Below are positions 6,038 to 9,595 of a stretch of DNA of 9,595 nt, piece after piece; the first letter of the stretch is position 1; each line of letters opens with the position of its first letter. The notes beneath the pieces are model-generated. The model worked only from the letters and a program-made list of their open reading frames with translations. It made no database searches and was not told the origin of the DNA. The DNA is taken from assembly GCA_026418215.1 (NCBI GenBank), contig JAOABT010000512.1:1-9595 (forward strand). Reading direction: 5' to 3'. The position numbers were made by a program, and so were the translations under genes. This stretch comes from Clostridia bacterium. GTDB taxonomy: Bacteria; Bacillota; Clostridia; DSM-8532.

Positions 6038-6673
6038 ATGCAAAAAGTGAGACTGGTATGCTTCGATTTGGATGATACGCTTATTAGGGAGATTCACTCC
6101 GTCATGCTGCCGTGCATTTTAAACGGAAAAGAAAACGAACACGCCCGGATACAAGAGCAGGAAGAAAAGGGGCTTTTGGATTACATAAAAGCAGATTATA
6201 TGCGGGCGGAATTGCTTTTAGGACTCCAAGAGAGCAAGCTGGAGCAATCCTTCTTAACCATAGCCAAGCCTTTGAAAAATATAGCAGCTGTTGTTGAGGA
6301 TTTACATAAGCATAAAATTAACGTAATTGTGGTTACGGTCGGCCCCAGACAAGTGGCCAGGGTTGTCAGCCAGCTTTGGGGCTTCGATGGCTACTACGGA
6401 AGTGATTACGAAGTGGTCAACGGCGTCTTTACGGGCAAAATCCTGCACTATGTAAGCGCAGAACATAAAATAGACTGCTTGAAGGACTATTGCACAAAAA
6501 ACGGCATCAGACCCGAGGAATGCGTAGCGGTGGGTGACGGCTCAACGGATATTCCGCTGTTTGAGTATTGCGGAAGGTCTATAGCTCTGAACAGCTCACC
6601 AAAGGTCCGGCAGAAGGCCACGTTTTCTGTTGACACCGATGATCTTGAAGCTATTCTGCCATATGTCTTATGA
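6038..6673 (+). CDS. HAD superfamily IB hydrolase, SerB-like phosphatase
   Basis: A 211-residue HAD-family phosphatase, cytoplasmic. Motif I is CFDLDDTL (8-15), with Asp10 the likely nucleophile and Asp12 the acid/base. Motif II is VVTVGP with Thr100; motif III is probably Lys144 (AEHKIDCLKDY); motif IV is VGDGSTDIPLF with Asp167 and Asp171 for magnesium. The cap is a short helical insertion between motifs I and II (about 16-80). Both the cap position and the GDGSTDIP block fit subfamily IB, which includes phosphoserine phosphatase. The substrate is not determined: no serine-pathway genes are nearby, and sugar-phosphate or nucleotide phosphatases of this family look alike. The ribosome binding site AAGGAGG (6021-6027) is strong. 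No clear terminator follows. Confidence 0.85.
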   Translation: MQKVRLVCFDLDDTLIREIHSVMLPCILNGKENEHARIQEQEEKGLLDYIKADYMRAELLLGLQESKLEQSFLTIAKPLKNIAAVVEDLHKHKINVIVVTVGPRQVARVVSQLWGFDGYYGSDYEVVNGVFTGKILHYVSAEHKIDCLKDYCTKNGIRPEECVAVGDGSTDIPLFEYCGRSIALNSSPKVRQKATFSVDTDDLEAILPYVL

Positions 6674-6932
6674 GTTCATAAGCTGTGGTGGTTAAGCTGA
6701 ACGCTCAAGGGTTTGAACACCAAATGGATTGCATTAAGAATGTCATAGGGTTTCCGCTTTTACATTTCTTTCAACTATTAAAGGTCTAGTCTTTAAGAAC
6801 ACTAACTTCATAATGCTTATCCAACTAAAAGCTCTGATATAAAAGTGAAGAGTAAAAAAATCAAGGGCAGATTGAACCCTTTGTCAAAAATACCGTCTAA
6901 TCAGGTGAGAAAAATAAAGGAGATGTGCCAGT
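6674..6932 (+). promoter_or_regulatory. Intergenic region with a probable extended -10 promoter
   Basis: No gene is seen. TGATATAAA (6835-6843) is an extended -10 with a poor -35, about 90 bases before the next start codon, and is the best promoter candidate for the exported protein gene. A weak 5-bp hairpin AAGGG/CCCTT (6863-6867 with 6877-6881) lies in the leader. I found no convincing terminator for the HAD gene. Confidence 0.3.
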
Positions 6933-7745
6933 ATGAAAAAAGCAATTGGAGTTATAATGGCCCTTGTCATGGTGATATCAGCTTTTACGGTATATGCAGC
7001 GGCGTCCGGTTTACCTGAACCAGAAGTAGAGGTTAAAGGCGAGAGTGTCGCTCTGAAAGCACCCCCCCTGATTGAGAAGGGGCGTATGCTTGTGCCCTTA
7101 AATGGCGTTTTTGAAAAGCTCCATGCTGAAGTAGCTTTCGACAAGGCTACCAACAAGATTTCAATAGAGGACAAATATACGACGGTAGTGCTAACCCTCG
7201 ATGATGCGCAGGCCTTGGTCTATAAAAAATTCGACTTTACCGGTCTTCCTTTGAAGGCAAGTCTCGAGGTTGCTCCCAGACTTGTTGACGGACAGGTCTA
7301 TATTCCGCTTCGCTTTGTGGCTGAAAGCCTCGGCTTGACGGTTGAATGGAATGCCAAGACAAGGACAGCATCACTCAAAAACGCAAATGATGTCACTCCG
7401 GTTGAAAGTACCGTAGAATACAAGGTTATCACCGAAGCTGATATTCAGAATAATGCAAGATTGACCCAGTGGTACCAGAAGAATGCCAAAATTAAGGGTA
7501 TTTCCTATAACACCATCGAACAAACGACGTATGTGCTCATAAGCGCCGGAGAGAAGCCCACCGGCGGCTATAGTCTGGACATTGAAAGCATAACCATGGT
7601 AACGCCGGGTTCTCTCTATGTGACGGCAAAGCTCAACAAGCCTGCACCGGATGCTATGGTTACGATGGCGCTCACCTACCCGAATCTGCTGATCAAGCTT
7701 GAAAACACGGCAATCGACAAGGTTGATGGGGATATACAAGAGTAG
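6933..7745 (+). CDS. Exported protein: copper-amine-oxidase-N1-like domain plus PrcB-C-like domain
   Basis: A 270-residue secreted or surface protein. Residues 1-22 are a signal peptide (MKKA, hydrophobic core, VYA cleavage site); there is no lipobox cysteine and no second membrane segment. Residues about 35-150 match the Cu_amine_oxidN1 repeat domain common in Clostridia and Paenibacilli: PPLIEKGRMLVPLNGVFEKL, then VYIPLRFVAESLGLTVEWN and TRTASL. Despite its name this domain is a wall or scaffold module, not an oxidase. Residues about 175-265 resemble the PrcB C-terminal domain (protease complex subunit), with the hallmark GEKPTGGYSLDIESI (206-220) and a beta-rich end. A role in the envelope, perhaps with an extracellular protease, is inferred; no protease gene is adjacent. 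The ribosome binding site AAAGGAG (6916-6922) sets the start. Confidence 0.85.
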   Translation: MKKAIGVIMALVMVISAFTVYAAASGLPEPEVEVKGESVALKAPPLIEKGRMLVPLNGVFEKLHAEVAFDKATNKISIEDKYTTVVLTLDDAQALVYKKFDFTGLPLKASLEVAPRLVDGQVYIPLRFVAESLGLTVEWNAKTRTASLKNANDVTPVESTVEYKVITEADIQNNARLTQWYQKNAKIKGISYNTIEQTTYVLISAGEKPTGGYSLDIESITMVTPGSLYVTAKLNKPAPDAMVTMALTYPNLLIKLENTAIDKVDGDIQE

Positions 7746-7776
7746 GATTATCCTGAATATCGTTTTCTTGAAGCTT

Positions 7777-7813
7777 TAGGCCTGCCTGATTTCGGCAGGC
7801 TTATACTTTTTAT
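7777..7813 (+). terminator. Rho-independent terminator of the exported protein gene
   Basis: GCCTGCC (7780-7786) pairs perfectly with GGCAGGC (7794-7800) around TGATTTC, with T-A, A-T and G-T pairs extending the base to 7777-7803. A T-rich tail follows (CTTTTTATTT). Confidence 0.85.
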
Positions 7814-7841
7814 TTGAGCTTTTTGCAGGAAACGCTATAAT
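7814..7841 (+). promoter_or_regulatory. Promoter of the Crp/Fnr-family regulator
   Basis: TTGAGC (7814-7819) and TATAAT (7836-7841), spacer 16 bp, lie 40 bases before the start codon and directly after the preceding terminator. No CRP- or FNR-type palindrome is seen overlapping it, so obvious autoregulation is not visible. Confidence 0.65.
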
Positions 7842-7881
7842 AAGAAGAGAAGCATTATTTGTAGATAAGGACTGAAGATAC

Positions 7882-8595
7882 ATGCAGAAGAACTTATGCG
7901 ATTGCGGCATATGTGAGCATAAACTTTGCGCTGAGCGCGTCACCATTTTTTCCTCATTGGACAATCAGGAGCTTTCAAAGGTTGTAAGCTTGATCATGCA
8001 TCGAGAATACCACAAGGGTGAGATTGTGGTTTTTGAAGGCGAGGCTCTGGACAGCCTTGTCATCATCAACGAGGGGCAGGTCAAGGCCTTCAGGACTACT
8101 CAAGACGGGCGTGAGCAGATTCTTCACATCTTTTCCGAGGGCGATTTCTTTGGTGAAAGAAACCTCCTGAGAGATCATACCTCCCCTTACAGTGTGGAGG
8201 CCCTGGACAGGACGCATATCTGCTTGATTCACAAGCGTGACTTCCAGCAGCTTGTGCGGGATTACCCCGATATTGCCGTCAAGATCATGGAGGTTCTGTG
8301 TGAAAGGCTTGACCGCCTTGAAAACACGATTGAGGCCATGGGAACTCGAACCGTGGAAGCACGTGTGAGCGCAGTGCTTCTTGAATTTGCCGAGAAATAT
8401 GGAACCGACCACTGCAAGGGAACTCTCATCTCCCTGCCCCTTAACCGGGAAGGAATTGCCCAGTATATCGGGCTTACCCGTGAAACCGTAAGCCGTAAAA
8501 TGAGTCAGCTTCAAGATGAGGGCATCATACAGATGATAGGAAACAAAAAGGTCCTGGTCCTTGATCGGCCGGCTCTGGAAAAATCCATACAATAA
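7882..8595 (+). CDS. Crp/Fnr-family transcriptional regulator with FNR-like cysteine set
   Basis: A 237-residue DNA-binding regulator. The N-terminus reads NLCDCGICEHKLCAERV, giving Cys6, Cys8, Cys11 and Cys16. The cyclic-nucleotide-binding-like beta roll spans about 22-130 (GEIVVFEGE, IINEGQVKAF, EGDFFGERNLL). Cys114 (THICLIHKRDF) falls where E. coli FNR has Cys122. Cys8, Cys11, Cys16 and Cys114 therefore form a plausible [4Fe-4S] ligand set, implying oxygen, NO or redox sensing. The dimer helix is about 128-160, then a winged HTH with NREGIAQYIGLTRETVSRKMSQL (188-210). The recognition helix RETVSR keeps the Glu and second Arg used by CRP and FNR; the first Arg is CRP-like and the Ser FNR-like, so the target half-site cannot be read off safely. 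AAGGA (7867-7871) supports the start. Targets are unknown. Confidence 0.88.
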   Translation: MQKNLCDCGICEHKLCAERVTIFSSLDNQELSKVVSLIMHREYHKGEIVVFEGEALDSLVIINEGQVKAFRTTQDGREQILHIFSEGDFFGERNLLRDHTSPYSVEALDRTHICLIHKRDFQQLVRDYPDIAVKIMEVLCERLDRLENTIEAMGTRTVEARVSAVLLEFAEKYGTDHCKGTLISLPLNREGIAQYIGLTRETVSRKMSQLQDEGIIQMIGNKKVLVLDRPALEKSIQ

Positions 8596-8609
8596 AGCTT
8601 ATGTGATAG

Positions 8610-8810
8610 CTTGATAAAGAGGTCAAAGGTGAGGAGCCCTCAAATAACGGCTATATCAGGTTTGACGCAGGGCTTTTGACCCCGAATGAAATCAACGCTC
8701 TACTCAACACGCTTCCGCTAGCTATCGGGAGAATAAAGGCTTTTTCTGAATAAAGGGTTTTTGGAGCTATCAGGAGAATAAAGGCTTTGTCTGAATAAAG
8801 GGTCTTTGAT
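8610..8810 (+). pseudogene. Decayed fragment resembling a DUF438/PAS hemerythrin-type protein
   Basis: From 8610 to the TAA at 8751-8753 an open frame with no start codon (TAG at 8607-8609 precedes it) reads NNGYIRFDAGLLTPNEINAL, then LLNTLPLAIGRIKAFSE. The LTPxEINxxLNxLP block is typical, from memory, of the segment joining the DUF438/hemerythrin part to the PAS domain in clostridial proteins, where the text continues with DITFVD..R..FSE..RVF. Here the middle appears deleted, and a stop separates FSE from an in-frame RVF. The tail is duplicated 45 bp on (AIRRIKALSE, stop, RVF). It has no plausible ribosome binding site or start, so it is read as a gene remnant. The alternative, a chance open frame of 47 codons, is less likely given the motif. 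Confidence 0.5.
8720..8809 (+). repeat. 45-bp tandem duplication (two copies)
   Basis: Copies at 8720-8764 and 8765-8809 match at 41 of 45 positions; the differences are at repeat positions 8, 25, 40 and 45. Both begin AGCTATC and carry GGAGAATAAAGGCTTT and CTGAATAAAGGGT. The period is exactly 15 codons, so the frame of the adjacent gene remnant, including its stop, is repeated. This fits a local slippage or unequal-recombination duplication that has since diverged. Confidence 0.9.
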
Positions 8811-8822
8811 AGAGAGGTGCTG

Positions 8823-8857
8823 CGGCATACCCAGGATAACCTAGGTGTGCCGTTTTT
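8823..8857 (+). terminator. Strong Rho-independent terminator
   Basis: CGGCATACC (8823-8831) pairs with GGTGTGCCG (8844-8852), with one T-G pair. After a C/A mismatch, AGG/CCT continues to an ATAA loop (8836-8839). TTTTT (8853-8857) follows. It is the first good terminator after the Crp/Fnr gene, and also lies behind the decayed fragment. Confidence 0.92.
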
Positions 8858-8961
8858 ATATGCCTTTCAAAGCTTCTGTCGTTCCGGCATTAATTCTTTC
8901 TTTCAGTAATAGTCAAGCACAGTTACTCAATAGATGTTAGCAATATTAAATGTTTTACTGA

Positions 8962-8984
8962 ATGTTTGCGAAATTAGCAAACAT
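8962..8984 (+). promoter_or_regulatory. Perfect inverted repeat upstream of a promoter: putative activator/regulator site
   Basis: ATGTTTGC (8962-8969) and GCAAACAT (8977-8984) are perfect inverted copies separated by 7 bases. The centre (8973) is about 61 bases before the predicted start near 9034, the position typical of class I CRP/FNR-type activator sites. The half-site does not match TGTGA or TTGAT, so the regulator is unknown. Confidence 0.5.
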
Positions 8985-8998
8985 GATTAAAAAACGTA

Positions 8999-9045
8999 TT
9001 GACTAGTCAGAAGCTTCTGCATAGAATAGTAATATAACTTATTAC
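8999..9045 (+). promoter_or_regulatory. Promoter of the DUF2087-GNAT gene with embedded dyads
   Basis: TTGACT (8999-9004) and TAGAAT (9022-9027) with a 17-bp spacer form a strong promoter, 53 bases before the start codon. The spacer contains the perfect 12-bp palindrome CAGAAGCTTCTG (9008-9019). The -35 overlaps the palindrome GACTAGTC (9001-9008). Just after the -10, GTAATA (9029-9034) and TATTAC (9040-9045) form another inverted repeat. Palindromes at these places are typical of repressor operators. Confidence 0.65.
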
Positions 9046-9080
9046 AAATATTAATTATGTTAGTGGAGTGAACAAACACG

Positions 9081-9595
9081 ATGGCAATTAGTCAATATCT
9101 CGATTCCGAAGGGCGTGTTAAAACCTGGCCCTCGAAGCACGAGCAAAAGATGAGTATCAGGCGCACTATCGCTTCTAAGTTTGAGCATGGCAGGTTCTAT
9201 ACCGAGAAGGAAGTGAACGCCCTCATTAACGAATGGCATAGCTTCAACGATTATTTCCTCTTAAGGCGAGAGCTTGTTAACTATGGATTCCTTGAAAGAA
9301 CCAGGAGCGGCTCACAGTACTGGAAAGGGGACATTTCTCCCGAAAAGGCACTTGAAACTGAGACGTTGATAATCAGAACGGCCGTACCCGATGACGCCGA
9401 GGCTCTAAAGAAAATCTACATGTCCTGCGCGTACATGGCTGAATGTACGGGTCAAAAGCATGATGAGACTGACATTGATCATTCCATTTCTGAGGGTGAA
9501 TTGCCACCGGATGGGCACAAAGAATTCTATAGGTTTAAAGCCATTGTTGAAAAGCAAACAGGGTATATCGTGGGCATATTGGAATATTATCTTGG
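9081..9595 (+). CDS. DUF2087 domain plus GNAT N-acetyltransferase (3' truncated)
   Basis: An open frame runs 171 codons from ATG 9081 to the window edge without a stop. Residues about 12-82 match DUF2087: RVKTWPSKHEQKMSIRRTIA, FEHGRFYTEKEVNALINEWH, then DYFLLRRELVNYGFLERT and SGSQYWKG. This small winged-helix-like module often occurs with transcriptional regulators or acetyltransferases. From about residue 96, LIIRTAVPDDAEALKKIYMS is the first strand and helix of a GNAT domain, and GYIVGILEYY (161-170) looks like its central strand pair; the acetyl-CoA loop lies beyond the window. The protein probably acetylates a small molecule or protein, substrate unknown, and may bind nucleic acid through DUF2087. 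The ribosome binding site is modest (GGAG, 9065-9068, 12 bases away). Operator-like palindromes upstream suggest tight control. Confidence 0.82.
   Translation, partial: MAISQYLDSEGRVKTWPSKHEQKMSIRRTIASKFEHGRFYTEKEVNALINEWHSFNDYFLLRRELVNYGFLERTRSGSQYWKGDISPEKALETETLIIRTAVPDDAEALKKIYMSCAYMAECTGQKHDETDIDHSISEGELPPDGHKEFYRFKAIVEKQTGYIVGILEYYL

Noticed and set aside
7371..8592. Long minus-strand open frames opposite the exported protein and Crp/Fnr genes
   Set aside because: They are antisense shadows of well-supported genes, without ribosome binding sites or recognisable domains.
8720..8809. The 45-bp repeat as a CRISPR array or mobile-element end
   Set aside because: There are only two directly adjacent copies, with no spacers, no terminal inverted repeats and no cas or transposase gene; it continues the frame of a gene remnant.

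Overview
The window is a stretch of a low-to-mid GC Bacillota genome, most likely an anaerobic clostridial or Peptococcaceae-type organism. This rests on strong AAGGAG-type ribosome binding sites, TTGACA/TATAAT-type promoters, B. subtilis-like MetI and MetC, a cluster-type LarE, a Cu-amine-oxidase-N1/PrcB-type secreted protein, and a cysteine-rich Crp/Fnr regulator. All genes lie on the + strand. No genus can be fixed from the sequence. The first 23 bases are not genomic: they are the end of a Nextera/Tn5 sequencing adapter, so this is a contig edge from tagmented DNA.

Layout. 25-696: C-terminal part of a DEAD-box RNA helicase with a basic tail. 697-991: non-coding, with a strong hairpin and a promoter/operator-like inverted repeat. 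992-1531: HemG-like flavodoxin-domain protein, closed by a clear terminator. 1760-5073: a probable operon, larE-metI-metC, driven by a promoter with perfect -35 and -10 hexamers. 5157-5798: two-repeat ferritin-like (rubrerythrin-type) diiron protein, then a terminator. 6038-6673: HAD-IB (SerB-like) phosphatase with its own promoter. 6933-7745: exported copper-amine-oxidase-N-like plus PrcB-C-like protein, then a terminator. 7882-8595: FNR-like regulator with its own promoter. 8610-8810: decayed remnant of a DUF438/PAS-type gene, ending in a 45-bp tandem duplication, then a strong terminator. 8860-9080: regulatory region with a strong promoter and several dyads. 9081-9595: DUF2087 plus GNAT acetyltransferase gene, cut by the window end.

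Working together. The best functional unit is larE-metI-metC: a PP-loop sulfur-insertion enzyme carrying three cysteines (cluster-type LarE) beside two PLP trans-sulfuration enzymes that handle cysteine, homocysteine and sulfide. No larB, larC or larA is visible. The other genes (flavodoxin, ferritin-like, FNR-like regulator) fit redox and iron handling in an anaerobe, but they are separate transcription units and are not shown to form one system. I see no phage, transposase, CRISPR, rRNA or tRNA. No clearly undescribed multi-gene system stands out. The most interesting items are the orphan LarE in a sulfur-amino-acid operon, the FNR-type cysteine set, the palindrome-dense promoter before the DUF2087-GNAT gene, and the pseudogene remnant.
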